Shown: positions 17,051 to 26,186, counted from the stretch's first letter. The stretch: DNA of 64,000 bases from Streptacidiphilus fuscans (GCF_015690355.1 NZ_JADPRT010000005.1:326503-390502); one strand, 5' to 3'. Numbers and translations: made by a program. The notes: generated from the letters alone by a model not told the origin.

Positions 17051-17072
17051 AGCGATCAGCTAGCGATCAGCT
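17051..17072 (-). repeat. Perfect 11-bp tandem duplication of a stop region
   Basis: AGCGATCAGCT occurs at 17051-17061 and 17062-17072. The stop of the leftward surface-protein gene (complement of TCA at 17067-17069) lies in the second unit and is copied in the first. Confidence 0.85.
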
Positions 17073-19865
17073 GCAGTTGTGCGCGTCGCTGGTGGCCGAG
17101 CCGAGGACCACGTCGACTGTGTTCGCCCCGCCCAGCAGGCCGGGCACGATCAGGTGGACGGCGTTGACCGTGGTGCCGAAGTCGGCGCCGGGAACCGGCG
17201 TCTGCTCGTTCACCACCAGCCGGGCCCCGCCCGGCAGACCGATCACGCTGTCGGGCGCGGTCGGCACGGTCACCGGAACGCCCGCGAGGGTGAGCGTCAG
17301 CGTGGCGGAACCGCTGGTCCCCGTGCAGGAGCTGACCGAGGTCGCGGTGAGACCGGAGATGCCGATCACCGGCAGGCCGGGGATCCCGATCGTCGCGTCC
17401 TTCACCGTCGACGTCGTGGTCGACGTACCCGGTGCCAACTTGGTGGTGTTGCTGACGCAGAGCGCGTCGGCCGAGATCAGCAGCGTGCTGACGCTCGCCG
17501 CGCAGGGGACGTCGGTGGTGGACGCCTGCGCGGTGCGGATCGGGCCGGTGTCGGGCGTCGGCGGGATCGTCAGCTGCGCCAACGTGAGGTCGACGTTCGC
17601 GGAGAGCCCGTAGGCGCGCCCGGTGTAGTACTCCAGCCGGACCGTCGCCGAGGCGGCGGACGGCAGGTAGTAGCCGTCACCGGCGAAGGTGACCGCGACC
17701 GGCACGGTGGCCGTATCGTTCAGCGGCTGGTCCACCGAGGCGATGGTGCAGCTGGCCGTGCCGTCGGCGCCGGTGGTGCCGGTGCAGGACTGCTGCGTCG
17801 TACCGGTGCCGAGAGCGATCTGGACGCTGCGCCCGGCGATCGCCGTGGTGCCGTCCTCCTTCAGCACCCCCGAGAGCGTCGCGGGCACGCCGTTGGCGAC
17901 GTGCGCGGGACCGGTGTAGGCGAGCGTGGTCTCCTCCCTGGTGATGGTGAACGCGGCCGTGGTCGAGCTGGCCTCGTGGGTGGCGTCACCCGCGTACGCG
18001 GCCTGCAGGGTCACCGTTCCCGCCGGATCGACCGGGGTCAGCGAACAGGAGGCGTTGCCCGAGCCGTCCGTGGTTCCGGTGCAACTCGCACCGCCGAGGG
18101 TGAACTTGACCGCTCCGCCGGAGACCGGCGCGCCCTGTCCGCTCACGTTGGCACTGGCCGTGAAGGCGTCGTGGTAGTCGGCGGTGACAGCCCCGGTGTA
18201 CTTCACCGAGGTCGGGATCTTGCCCGGCGTGGTGCCGCCGCACGGGCTGGACTGGATCGGCGTCAGGGCGGTGCCCAGCAGGTCGGCGAACGAGACCGTC
18301 GAGCAGGCCAAGGCGGGCTGCCCCACCTGGTTCGGCACGGTCGCCGTCACGGTGACCGTCTCGGACGAGTGGACCGGCAGGGTGTCGTAGGCGACGGTGA
18401 ACGAACTCGACGTGTTGCTCGACGAGGTCGACCCCGGTGCCTGCAACCCGGTCACGACATAGCCGCTGGGCAGCGGGCCGTTGACGGTGACGGCGGTCGC
18501 CGCCGCGGTGTCACTGGTGTTCTGCACCTTGACCGTGTAGGTGACGGTCGACCCGATCACGGGATTCGGGTTGTCCACCGACTCCACCGCCGAGACCTGC
18601 GGCGCGCAGACGGCGTCCTTGGCCGCGCTGGTCGGGCAGTAGTCCATGGCGCAGGTGCGCGCCGCGTTGCTCCACTCCTGCTGGATGAAGTACGGGTCGC
18701 CGTGCAGGTAGACGTCGGCGCCCTGGGCGTTCTTGGGCGTGTAGTTGTACGCGCACTTGTCGCCGATCTCACCGCCGGTGTTCGGTGTGGGGTCCGTCCA
18801 CGCCTGGTTGGGGATCGGGTCGGTCACCGACTCCATGGTCTCGTGCGAGACGATGCTCACCTGGGCGTCGGCCGTCGGGTCGCCGCTCGGTGTGGGCGCG
18901 CTCTGCATCCCGCAACTTGTGCCGGGATCGTCGAAGAGGTACTCGAAGCGGATGTCGCCGTCGTTCCCGTGGTAGCCGCAGAACGTCTCCGAGGAGGCCG
19001 ACGGCGAGGACGCGGGGGCGGGGGTGCACCCCCCGTTGTTGGGCATGCACTCCTGGATGCCGCTGGCGGTGAGGACTGCGTAGATGTGCGAACCGTCCAC
19101 CGGCCAACCGTTGACGGCCGCCGCGTGCGAGACCTCGGCCGTGATGTCGGACTGCTGCAACGGGTCGGCGGCGGTCCCCGCCCGCGGGTAGGCCTGGGTG
19201 TCGACCCAGGAGCCGCCGTAGTTCAGCGAGTTGGTGATGTTGCCGGTGCTGTCGTAGTACTGGGTGGCGATGTTGAAGTACGGCGTGCCGCCCGCGTCCT
19301 TGACCCACTGCGTCAGCACGTTCTCGTACGCGGCGTCGGAGGTCCCGTCCGTCGCGTAGTGCAGTCCCTGCGGCAGCCAGAAGATCAGCGCGAGCGACTG
19401 GTTGTGCATCACCGGTCCTTGGCCCGGAGGCAGGTTCCCCTCGCTGCCGACCCCGGGCTGGTGCGTATAGCCCGCTGCCGTCGTGTTCTGACGGGTCACG
19501 CCGCCCGGCGGAAGCGCCCAGGAGACCCCGTACTTGCCGTTCGCCGCCGGGTGGGACGGCACCACCGGTCCGTCGGCGGCCGTCGCCCCACCGACCGTGT
19601 GCGCGGGGCGCTGGGCCGAGCGCTGGGACGCGGCCTGCGCCGCCGACCCGTGCGGCGCCGCCCCCGCGCCCGTGGCCGTGCCCGTCCTCACCGTCGGCAG
19701 GTGCGGGACCACCGCGGTCGGTCTGTTCGCGGCTGACGCGGCCGAGGCCGCGGAACCGGCCGGCGCGGTCGGCGCCGGGGTGGTCTGGACGCCGATCAGC
19801 AGCATGGCCGTCGACGCGAGCACCCCCACCGCAACCCGTCGGCGCGATAACCAGGTCTTGCGCAT
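17067..19865 (-). CDS. Large secreted multidomain HExxE protein with Ig-like repeats
   Basis: About 932 residues from the ATG at 19865 (MRKTWLSRRRVAVGV starts a Sec signal to about residue 35). A Pro/Ala/Ser linker (to about 110) leads to a catalytic-type domain with HETME (residues 341-345) and, about 20 residues on, GEIGDKC: the same HExxE plus GE-x-x-D-x-C signature as the protein at 2864. Then come a DUF11-like repeat (about 430-540), two Ig-like bacterial adhesion repeats (about 545-640 and 645-745) and a C-terminal beta-rich module. No LPXTG or membrane anchor is visible. It is an extracellular, possibly wall-associated, putative metal-binding protein. Confidence 0.8.
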   Translation of the reverse strand: MRKTWLSRRRVAVGVLASTAMLLIGVQTTPAPTAPAGSAASAASAANRPTAVVPHLPTVRTGTATGAGAAPHGSAAQAASQRSAQRPAHTVGGATAADGPVVPSHPAANGKYGVSWALPPGGVTRQNTTAAGYTHQPGVGSEGNLPPGQGPVMHNQSLALIFWLPQGLHYATDGTSDAAYENVLTQWVKDAGGTPYFNIATQYYDSTGNITNSLNYGGSWVDTQAYPRAGTAADPLQQSDITAEVSHAAAVNGWPVDGSHIYAVLTASGIQECMPNNGGCTPAPASSPSASSETFCGYHGNDGDIRFEYLFDDPGTSCGMQSAPTPSGDPTADAQVSIVSHETMESVTDPIPNQAWTDPTPNTGGEIGDKCAYNYTPKNAQGADVYLHGDPYFIQQEWSNAARTCAMDYCPTSAAKDAVCAPQVSAVESVDNPNPVIGSTVTYTVKVQNTSDTAAATAVTVNGPLPSGYVVTGLQAPGSTSSSNTSSSFTVAYDTLPVHSSETVTVTATVPNQVGQPALACSTVSFADLLGTALTPIQSSPCGGTTPGKIPTSVKYTGAVTADYHDAFTASANVSGQGAPVSGGAVKFTLGGASCTGTTDGSGNASCSLTPVDPAGTVTLQAAYAGDATHEASSTTAAFTITREETTLAYTGPAHVANGVPATLSGVLKEDGTTAIAGRSVQIALGTGTTQQSCTGTTGADGTASCTIASVDQPLNDTATVPVAVTFAGDGYYLPSAASATVRLEYYTGRAYGLSANVDLTLAQLTIPPTPDTGPIRTAQASTTDVPCAASVSTLLISADALCVSNTTKLAPGTSTTTSTVKDATIGIPGLPVIGISGLTATSVSSCTGTSGSATLTLTLAGVPVTVPTAPDSVIGLPGGARLVVNEQTPVPGADFGTTVNAVHLIVPGLLGGANTVDVVLGSATSDAHNCS

Positions 19866-20115
19866 GTGGAAAGGTCCCCCTCCTCCAAATGCCGTACCGC
19901 GCACGGCGGTTGCCGAGCAGAACGGCACAGCCGGGATGACACGCTAGGGCAGCCGGGTCTTGTCGCCCAGAGGTCACGTCGTGAACGATTCATCACCCGA
20001 TCTCCACATTCACGGCGCATCGGAACCCGAGTGAGCCCGGCCCCGTCGGAGCAGAGAACAGTGGCCGACGGCCGTCGTCACCGACGGCCTCCGATCGAAC
20101 AGGACGGACCCTCCC

Positions 20116-20688
20116 ATGGACAGAAAGCTGCGCCTTCCCTTGGTCTGTTGCGCGGTCACGGCGGCCCTGGCCATGGCCGGATGCAGTTCCGCCGCGAAGC
20201 CCAGTCCGGGCCCGAGCACCTCGCCGTCGACGTCGCCGTCAATCCCGCCGTCGACGGCCTCATCTCCGGCCTCCCCCTCGGCCTCACTGTCCGCGAGCAG
20301 CTCGCCCTCGGGTGGCGCGACGGGTTCGAGCAGCCCGAGCGGCGGAGGGACGGCGGGCACGGTGAAGGTGACCTTCGCCGCGAACGGCAAGTCCGTCACC
20401 CTGCATGTGGGCGAGCACCTCCATGTGGACCTGGTCTCCCCGTTCTGGACCTTTCAGCCCGTCGGCTCACCGCAGCTGCTCCACACGGACGCCACCGGCG
20501 TGGCGACGCCGACGTCCAGCTGCCCCCCGCCCATGGGCGGGGCGGGATGCGGCGACAAGACTGCGGACTACACGGCGGTGAGCGCCGGTCAGACCACGGT
20601 CGTCGCCACCCGCATCATCTGCGGCGAGGCCATGCGCTGCACCGGCGCCAACGGCCGCTTCGACCTGGAGGTGACCGTGACCCCCTGA
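20116..20688 (+). CDS. Putative lipoprotein with a chagasin-like beta domain
   Basis: 190 residues. The signal peptide ends in a lipobox (AMAGC, Cys at about residue 23), so the protein should be lipid-anchored outside the membrane. A Ser/Pro/Thr-rich stalk runs to about residue 75. The remaining 110 residues, opening with VTLHVGEHLHVDL and closing with a beta strand FDLEVTV, resemble the Ig-like fold of chagasin-type (I42) protease inhibitors, but the inhibitory loops are not clear. Four later cysteines may form disulfides. Its TGA stop is one arm of a TGAC-N5-GTCA palindrome. Confidence 0.75.
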   Translation: MDRKLRLPLVCCAVTAALAMAGCSSAAKPSPGPSTSPSTSPSIPPSTASSPASPSASLSASSSPSGGATGSSSPSGGGTAGTVKVTFAANGKSVTLHVGEHLHVDLVSPFWTFQPVGSPQLLHTDATGVATPTSSCPPPMGGAGCGDKTADYTAVSAGQTTVVATRIICGEAMRCTGANGRFDLEVTVTP

Positions 20689-20699
20689 CGGAGCGTCAG
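20685..20699. promoter_or_regulatory. TGAC-N5-GTCA palindrome including a stop codon
   Basis: CTGACG-GAG-CGTCAG: 6-bp perfect arms, 3-nt centre. The lipoprotein stop TGA is at 20686-20688. It lies about 190 bases before the next rightward secreted-protein gene. Confidence 0.5.
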
Positions 20700-20748
20700 C
20701 GCGATCAACTCCGACGGTCGGTCAACTGCCAGCTCACAGGCTCCTGTT

Positions 20749-20768
20749 ACGCCGCGGTGACGCGGCGT
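20749..20768. terminator. GC hairpin between two secreted-protein genes
   Basis: ACGCCGCG-GTGA-CGCGGCGT, perfect 8-bp stem with a 4-nt loop, no T-tract. It is a possible terminator for the lipoprotein transcript or an operator for the next gene. Confidence 0.45.
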
Positions 20769-20887
20769 GCACACAATCCCGACGCCATCCCCCCACCATG
20801 GTCACACGCCGCCCGTCGTCCCAGTCCACGGGCGGTTTCACCGCTCCGTCGCAAGACGTTCCACCGCGTTCCCAGGGGGGATCCGCC

Positions 20888-21856
20888 ATGTCCGTGCGTC
20901 GTCCGCACGTCCGTCGTCGTCCACGTCTCGTCGCCGCAACCGGCGTCTCCGCACTGGCGCTCGCCGGTGCCGCGGCCACGGTGCTCCCCGCGCAGGCCGC
21001 GTCCGCCGCGCCGCCGCTGACCACCACAGTGACCGTGGGCAACCCGGTCGCCAGCGGCCCGCTGCAGCCCGGCGGCAGGGCTGAGTCGTTCACCGTGACC
21101 GTCAAGAACATCTCCAACATCACCGCTCCGTTCTCCGGATCGGTCTACGTCACCCCGCAGGGCGTGCTCTCCCTCGGCCAGGCCGACGTCTCGGTGACCG
21201 AGACGCCGATCCACGCCCCGGCCACCGCGCTCGCGCTGGGAACCGACAACGGCGGCCTGACCGGCAGCTTCACCGCGAAGACCGGGGGCGAGTTCCGCAT
21301 CCCCGCCCACGCCAGCTACTCCTGGAAGTTCACCCTCTCCGCGACGAAGGCGTGGCCGGTCAACGACAACGGCTTCACGGTGGCCTTCGGCGGCTCGAGC
21401 AAGGTCCTGGACTTCAAGGTCGGCGGCGCCCGCACCGGCGGTCCGCTGACCGCCACCCTGAGCGGCGGCGACTACCTGGCCGCGAACCACCCGATGTACG
21501 AGACCCTGACGGTCGTCAACCGCACCGGGGCCGCGCTCAAGGCTCCGATCTGGGAGAACCTCTACCTCTCCAACGCGGGCTCGGACTACCAGACCGTGGG
21601 CCGCACCGACATCCGCCTGTCGACCTGGCAGAACGGGCACTGGGTCGCCTGGAGCCCGAACAACCTGCCCGGCCTGCCGTACGGCCTGGCGGCCGGCGCG
21701 AGCGCCTCGATCACGGTCCGGTTCCAGCTGGTGGGGCAGACCATGACCACGCCGACGGGCCACATCGAGCTCCACATCGCGGGCGGCGTCAACGGCGCGG
21801 TCCCGAACGGCGCCGGGACCTTCGACGCGACCCGGACCTTCCTCGTCCGTCGCTGA
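20888..21856 (+). CDS. Secreted beta-rich protein of unknown function
   Basis: 322 residues from ATG 20888, which follows a G-rich site (CAGGGGGGATC). The Sec signal spans about residues 1-39 (ALAGAAATVLPAQAASA). The mature protein appears to be two similar beta-sandwich halves: the first starts TTVTVGNPVASGPLQPGG, the second TATLSGGDYLAANHPMY; both contain PFSG/KAPI-type strands and end in strands of hydrophobic-Thr alternation. There are no cysteines and no anchor. It resembles secreted Ig-like domains, but I cannot name the family. The stop region is duplicated with a 17-bp period. Confidence 0.75.
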   Translation: MSVRRPHVRRRPRLVAATGVSALALAGAAATVLPAQAASAAPPLTTTVTVGNPVASGPLQPGGRAESFTVTVKNISNITAPFSGSVYVTPQGVLSLGQADVSVTETPIHAPATALALGTDNGGLTGSFTAKTGGEFRIPAHASYSWKFTLSATKAWPVNDNGFTVAFGGSSKVLDFKVGGARTGGPLTATLSGGDYLAANHPMYETLTVVNRTGAALKAPIWENLYLSNAGSDYQTVGRTDIRLSTWQNGHWVAWSPNNLPGLPYGLAAGASASITVRFQLVGQTMTTPTGHIELHIAGGVNGAVPNGAGTFDATRTFLVRR

Positions 21857-21878
21857 GGTCCGTCCGCCACTGAGGTCC
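21845..21878 (+). repeat. 17-bp tandem duplication of a stop region
   Basis: GTCCGTCGCTGAGGTCC (21845-21861) is followed by GTCCGCCACTGAGGTCC (21862-21878), 15 of 17 identical. Each contains a TGA; the first is the stop of the secreted-protein gene. Confidence 0.75.
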
Positions 21879-21903
21879 GCTCGCGCGTGCGGAGTCACCA
21901 ACC

Positions 21904-21947
21904 CCTGCAGGGCCCCGACCGAGGCACGACGGTCCGGGTCCTGCAGG
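21904..21947. terminator. Bidirectional terminator hairpin
   Basis: Two 18-base arms (CCTGCAGGGCCCCGACCG and its near complement) pair with one mismatch and one wobble around an 8-nt loop, between a rightward secreted-protein gene and a leftward sigma gene. Confidence 0.75.
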
Positions 21948-21964
21948 CTGTCAGGTCAGATTTG

Positions 21965-21977
21965 TGACGGCATGTCA
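21965..21977. promoter_or_regulatory. TGAC-N5-GTCA palindrome including a stop codon
   Basis: TGACGGCATGTCA. The right arm is the complement of the TGA stop of the leftward sigma gene (21975-21977). It lies in a convergent gap just past a strong terminator hairpin. Confidence 0.5.
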
Positions 21978-23309
21978 GTTATCCGACTCCGCCAACCGGG
22001 CTGCGCGCAGGCTCAGGTGGTGGCGCTCCGGGAGGCTGGCGGTGCGCCGGGCCGCGGCGCGGTAGTCGGCGATCGCGGCGTCCCGCTCCCCCGCGAGCTC
22101 GTGCAGGTGTGCCCGGACCGCGAAGAGCCGGTGGTGCGAGGCCAGTTGGGGCGGCGGATCGGCCAGCAGGGTGAGCCCGGCCGCGGGGCCGTCCACCATC
22201 GCGGTGGCGACCGCGCGGTTGAGGGTGATCAGCGGGTTGTCCGAGATCTTCGCCAACACCCCGTAGAGGGCCAGGATCTGCGGCCAGTCCGTCTCGTCCG
22301 CGCTGGGCGCCTCGTCGTGGACGGCCGCGATCGCCGCCTGCACCTGGTAGGGCCCGACCGGGCCGCGCGGCAGGGCGGCGGTGACCAGCGCGACGCCCTC
22401 GGCGATCGCCGCCGCGTCCCACCGGCCGCGGTCCTGCTCGGCAAGCGGGACCACCTCGCCGTCCGGGCCGGTGCGGGCCGGGCCGCGGGCCTCGGTCAGC
22501 AGCATCAGCGCCAGCAGGCCGGTCACCTCGGCGTCGTCCGGCAGCAGCGCGTGGACGGCCCGGGTGAGCCGGATCGCCTCACGGGAGAGCTCGACCCGGC
22601 GCAGTTCGGCACCGGTGCTGCTGGCGTAGCCCTCGTTGAAGATCAGGTACAGCACGTGCAGGACCGCGTCCAGCCGGGCCGGGAACTCCGCCGTGTCCGG
22701 CATCCGGAAGGTGCCGCCCGAGGCCTTGATCCGCTGCTTGGCCCGCGAGATCCGCTGCCCCATGGTCGCCTCCGGGACCAGGAACGCGCGGGCGATCTCG
22801 CCCGTGGTCAGCCCGCCGACCGAGCGCAGCGTCAGCGCGATGGCGGACGCCGGGGAGAGGGCGGGGTGGCAGCAGAGGAAGAGCAGCGCGAGCGTGTCGT
22901 CCTGCGCGCCGTCGTCCACTCCGCCGGTGTAGCCCTCGTACACCGCGTCGGCGCCGGGCGCGGAACGGCGGTCGCCCGGCTCGCGCGCGGCCACCAGCTC
23001 CTCGCGCCGACGCCGTGCCTGCTCGCTGCGGACCTGCTCGGTCATCCGCCGGTTGGCCACCTGGACCAGCCAGCCGCGCGGGTTGTCCGGCAGCCCCTCC
23101 TTCGGCCACTGCGTCGCCGCCGCGAGCATCGCCTCCTGCACCGCGTCCTCAGCGGCGGCGAAGTCCCCGTAACGGCGGGTCAGCACGCCGACGACCTGCG
23201 GCGCGAGCGTGCGCAGCAGGTCCTCGGCAACAACAGCCGGGGCGGCCGGTTCCGCTTCGTCAGTCGGCTCGGCCAGATCGGCGGGTTCGGCGGGTTCGCG
23301 CGGGGTCAC
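21975..23309 (-). CDS. Second ECF42-type sigma factor
   Basis: 444 residues from GTG 23309. It has the same architecture as the protein at 6337: region 2 with DAVQEAMLAA and NPRGWL, region 4 with LTTGEIARAFLV, then a long C-terminal helical extension with VLHVLYLIFNEGYA. A difference is its N-terminus, about 28 residues rich in Glu, Pro and Ala, encoded by 9-bp repeats. The DGPF partner gene ends 10 bases upstream, so the two form one operon. The presence of two such pairs only 16 kb apart suggests either paralogy or separate signals. Confidence 0.9.
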   Translation of the reverse strand: MTPREPAEPADLAEPTDEAEPAAPAVVAEDLLRTLAPQVVGVLTRRYGDFAAAEDAVQEAMLAAATQWPKEGLPDNPRGWLVQVANRRMTEQVRSEQARRRREELVAAREPGDRRSAPGADAVYEGYTGGVDDGAQDDTLALLFLCCHPALSPASAIALTLRSVGGLTTGEIARAFLVPEATMGQRISRAKQRIKASGGTFRMPDTAEFPARLDAVLHVLYLIFNEGYASSTGAELRRVELSREAIRLTRAVHALLPDDAEVTGLLALMLLTEARGPARTGPDGEVVPLAEQDRGRWDAAAIAEGVALVTAALPRGPVGPYQVQAAIAAVHDEAPSADETDWPQILALYGVLAKISDNPLITLNRAVATAMVDGPAAGLTLLADPPPQLASHHRLFAVRAHLHELAGERDAAIADYRAAARRTASLPERHHLSLRAARLAESDN

Positions 23310-23319
23310 CCCGCCATGC

Positions 23320-23721
23320 TCACACCTCGACGGGCGGGGCCGCCATCACCTGACGCACCTCGATCGGCATGTTGAGCGGCTTCCCGCCCGGGCCGGGCGC
23401 GGCCGAGACCTCTGCGGCGATCTCGATGGCCCGCTGCTCGGTCTCGCAGTCGACGATCCACCAGCCCGCGACCCACTCCTTCGACTCCGGGAACGGGCCC
23501 TCGGTGACCACCGGCGCGCCGCCGCTGTGCGAGCGGACGATCCGCGCGGTGTCCGGCATGGCCAGACCCTGCGCGTCGACCAGCTCGCCGGAGCCGGCGA
23601 GGGCGGTGTTCGTCTCCTGCATGAACCGGATGTGCGCCTGGATCTCCTCCGGCTTCCACTCGAAGATCGCGGGGAAGTCGGTGTTCTTCTCGCTGAACTG
23701 CATCAGCAGCATGTACTTCAC
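23320..23721 (-). CDS. Second DGPF-type (YCII-related) protein
   Basis: 133 residues. The diagnostic motif appears as VVTEGPFPESKE (about residues 74-85), with Glu for the usual Asp; the rest fits the YCII dimer fold (MKYMLLMQFSEKN start). It is the upstream partner of the sigma gene at 21975. A candidate ECF promoter (23775-23803) with the same pattern as that of the first pair lies about 54 bases before its start. Confidence 0.88.
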   Translation of the reverse strand: MKYMLLMQFSEKNTDFPAIFEWKPEEIQAHIRFMQETNTALAGSGELVDAQGLAMPDTARIVRSHSGGAPVVTEGPFPESKEWVAGWWIVDCETEQRAIEIAAEVSAAPGPGGKPLNMPIEVRQVMAAPPVEV

Positions 23722-23774
23722 GGTTCTGCTCCTCGGTCGTCGTGCCCACCCCGACGGGGCGGGCTCTCACGGGT

Positions 23775-23803
23775 AGGTAGAAGCACGACCCGTGCTTTCG
23801 ACA
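23775..23803 (-). promoter_or_regulatory. Candidate ECF-sigma promoter of the second DGPF/sigma pair
   Basis: Read leftward: TGTCGA (23803-23798), a 17-base spacer that is itself an inverted repeat (AAGCAC-N5-GTGCTT), then CTACCT (23780-23775). A further palindrome ATCCTCG-A-CGAGGAT (23803-23817) abuts the -35. Compare TGTCAA-N17-CGACCA at 5892. Confidence 0.55.
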
Positions 23804-23887
23804 TCCTCGACGAGGATCCGCGAGAAATCTTTCTACGACCCTCGGAGTCCCGGGCCCGGACTGTCGGACGCCCGGACGCCCGGCCGG

Positions 23888-24748
23888 CTAGGCCTTGCGG
23901 CCGAGACCCGCGTAGGCCATGGTCTCGTCGTCCGGCAGGACCGGCTCGTCGTCGAGCTCCGGGTGCCAGTGGTTGATCAGCGCCACGCCCGGCTCGTCCA
24001 GCTCCAGACCGGTGAAGAAACGTTCCACCTGGGCGCGGGTGCGCAGGTGGTTCTCGATTCCCGCCTCGGTGTAGCGGCGCGAGGCGATCTCCGCCCGCTT
24101 CGGCGCGGCGTCGGCGGTACCGGCGGTCAGCGCGAGGAAGCTGCCGGGGGCGAGCGCGGACAGCAGCCGGGGCACCAGGTCCTGGACGGCGTCGTCGGAG
24201 TAGAAGTGGACGAGGTTGATCAGCGTCAGCGCGACCGGCTGGGTGAAGTCCAGCGTGCCGCGCCGCTCCACCTCGGCCAGGATCGCGTCGGGCTCGCGCA
24301 GGTCGCCCTCGACGTACGCGGTGCGGCCCTCCGGCGTACTGGCGAGCAGGGCGCGCGCGTGGGCGAGGACGATCGGGTCATTGTCCACGTAGACCACGCG
24401 ACTGCTCGGGTCGACGGACTGGACGATCTCGTGGACGTTGGGCGTGGTCGGGATCCCGGTGCCGATGTCGAGGAACTGCCGGATGCCGTGCGTCTCGGCC
24501 AGCCGGCGCACCATCCGGTGCATCACGGTGCGGGCCCCGCGGGCCGAGTCCCGGGCCTCGGGCCACTCGGCGAGGATCCGGTCACCGGCCTCGCGGTCGG
24601 CCGCGAAGTTCGTCTTGCCGCCCAGCAGGTAGTCGTACACCCGGGACGAGTGCGCGACGTCCGTGCGCAGGTCGACCTTGGGCCTCGACTCGTGCTCCGA
24701 GTCCTGCTGCGAAGGGAGACTCCACGCCTCGACCTTGGGACTTTCCAC
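23888..24748 (-). CDS. SAM-dependent methyltransferase (PF04672/DUF574 type)
   Basis: 286 residues from GTG 24748, which has GGGAGG at 8 bases. The N-terminal signature RVYDYLLGGKTNFAADREAG and the SAM loop FLDIGTGIPTTPN are typical of the actinobacterial S-adenosyl methyltransferase family PF04672, which occurs in many paralogs per genome; most substrates are unknown. Acidic C-terminus with DDETMAYAGLGRK. It is divergent from the M48 protease gene with a 154-base gap in which I see no distinct operator. Confidence 0.9.
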   Translation of the reverse strand: MESPKVEAWSLPSQQDSEHESRPKVDLRTDVAHSSRVYDYLLGGKTNFAADREAGDRILAEWPEARDSARGARTVMHRMVRRLAETHGIRQFLDIGTGIPTTPNVHEIVQSVDPSSRVVYVDNDPIVLAHARALLASTPEGRTAYVEGDLREPDAILAEVERRGTLDFTQPVALTLINLVHFYSDDAVQDLVPRLLSALAPGSFLALTAGTADAAPKRAEIASRRYTEAGIENHLRTRAQVERFFTGLELDEPGVALINHWHPELDDEPVLPDDETMAYAGLGRKA

Positions 24749-24902
24749 CCGTTGCCCTCCCGTTGCCACGCTGCCGACCCAACTGAACCACAAAGCATGG
24801 CTGTGCGTCAGCTTTGCCTTCGGCGTGCGGGATCGGGCCCGTTTCGCACACCGTTCGGGCACCGGATTTCCGCACGTCGGCGCGACACTCCACACTGGAG
24901 CC

Positions 24903-26186
24903 ATGCCTGGTTCCGAGCCCGATCCCACGCCTGGTTCCGTGCCTGATCCCGTGCCCGATCCGGTACCTGCTGCCCGCGTGCTCGGCCCGGAGGGCGACTT
25001 CACCCCCGAGCAGATCGACCGCTCCCGCGCGCGCAAGCGCGAGGTGATGCCGCTGCGCTACGCCTCGGCGGCGCTCGGCCTGGCGGTGCCGTGCGTGCTG
25101 GGCTTCAGCCCGCTCGGCGCGGGGCTGGTCCACGCCGCCGGACGGCTCGCGGGCGGCGGCTGGATCGCCACCGCCGCGCTCGGCGCGGTCGCCCTGCACC
25201 TGGTCTCGTGGCTGCTCGCGCTGCCGGTCTCCGTCCGGACGGAGCGGGTCAACCGGCGCTGGTCGCTGTCCACGCGCTCCTGGCGGCTCTTCGCCGCCGA
25301 CGCGGCCAAGTCCTTCGCGATCGGCGCGGTCCTCTTCGCCGGGCTCGCGCTCGCCCTCTACGCGGCGATGCGTGCGCTGCCCGCGAGTTGGTGGATCCTG
25401 GCGGCGGTCGGCGCGGCGGCGCTGGTCTTCCTCTTCTCGTTCCTGCTGCCGGTGCTGGTCGAGCCGCTCTTCAACCGGTTCACGCCGATGCCCGACGGCG
25501 AGCTGCGCCACCGTCTGACGACGCTGGTGGCGGCGTCCGGGGTGCCGGTGCGGGACATCCTGGTCAGCGACGCGTCCCGCCGGACGACCGCGACCAACGC
25601 CTACGTCTCCGGCATCGGGCGCACCCGGCGCGTGGTGGTCTGGGACACCACCGTCGAGCAGGCGCCGCCGGAGGAGGTCGAGGCGGTGACCGCGCACGAA
25701 CTCGGCCACGCCGCCCGCCGCGACGTGCTGGTCGGGACGCTGCTCGGCGCGGTCCACGCCGCCGCCACCGTCGCCGTCGTCGCGGGCGCGCTGCACTGGC
25801 ACACGCTGCTGGGCGCGGCCGGCGTCGACCGGGCCGACGATCCCCGCTCACTGGCCCTGGTGCTCGCGGTGGCCACGGTCTTCGGCACTCTGGTGGGGCC
25901 GCTCCACCTGGCCTTCAGCCGCCGTGTGGAGACGCGCGCGGACGCCTTCGCGCTGGACCTGACGCACGAGCCGGGGACGGTCGTCGCCATGCAGCGCAGG
26001 CTCGCGGTGCTCAACCTCGCGGATCTGGAGCCCCACCGGCTGGCGGCGCTGCTCTTCGGCAGCCACCCGACCACCGTCGCCCGCATCGCCCACGCCCGCG
26101 CCTGGGCCGCCGCCCACGGGATGCCCGAGCCCCCGCCGTTGCTCCCCCCGCCGCCGTTGCAGCCCCCGCCGGACCCGGCGGGCTGA
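24903..26186 (+). CDS. M48-family (Ste24-like) membrane metalloprotease
   Basis: About 427 residues from ATG 24903 (a GGAG lies close upstream). The first 22 residues are a Pro/Asp repeat tail (PGSEPDP, PGSVPDP, VPDP). About five membrane segments follow, then the zinc motif HELGH at residues 265-269, with the third ligand probably Glu in RVETRADAFALDL. This is the layout of CAAX-prenyl/Ste24-like membrane proteases, used for envelope protein quality control. A Pro-rich tail ends the protein. It is terminated by the strong hairpin at 26187, shared with the convergent NO synthase gene. Confidence 0.88.
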   Translation: MPGSEPDPTPGSVPDPVPDPVPAARVLGPEGDFTPEQIDRSRARKREVMPLRYASAALGLAVPCVLGFSPLGAGLVHAAGRLAGGGWIATAALGAVALHLVSWLLALPVSVRTERVNRRWSLSTRSWRLFAADAAKSFAIGAVLFAGLALALYAAMRALPASWWILAAVGAAALVFLFSFLLPVLVEPLFNRFTPMPDGELRHRLTTLVAASGVPVRDILVSDASRRTTATNAYVSGIGRTRRVVVWDTTVEQAPPEEVEAVTAHELGHAARRDVLVGTLLGAVHAAATVAVVAGALHWHTLLGAAGVDRADDPRSLALVLAVATVFGTLVGPLHLAFSRRVETRADAFALDLTHEPGTVVAMQRRLAVLNLADLEPHRLAALLFGSHPTTVARIAHARAWAAAHGMPEPPPLLPPPPLQPPPDPAG

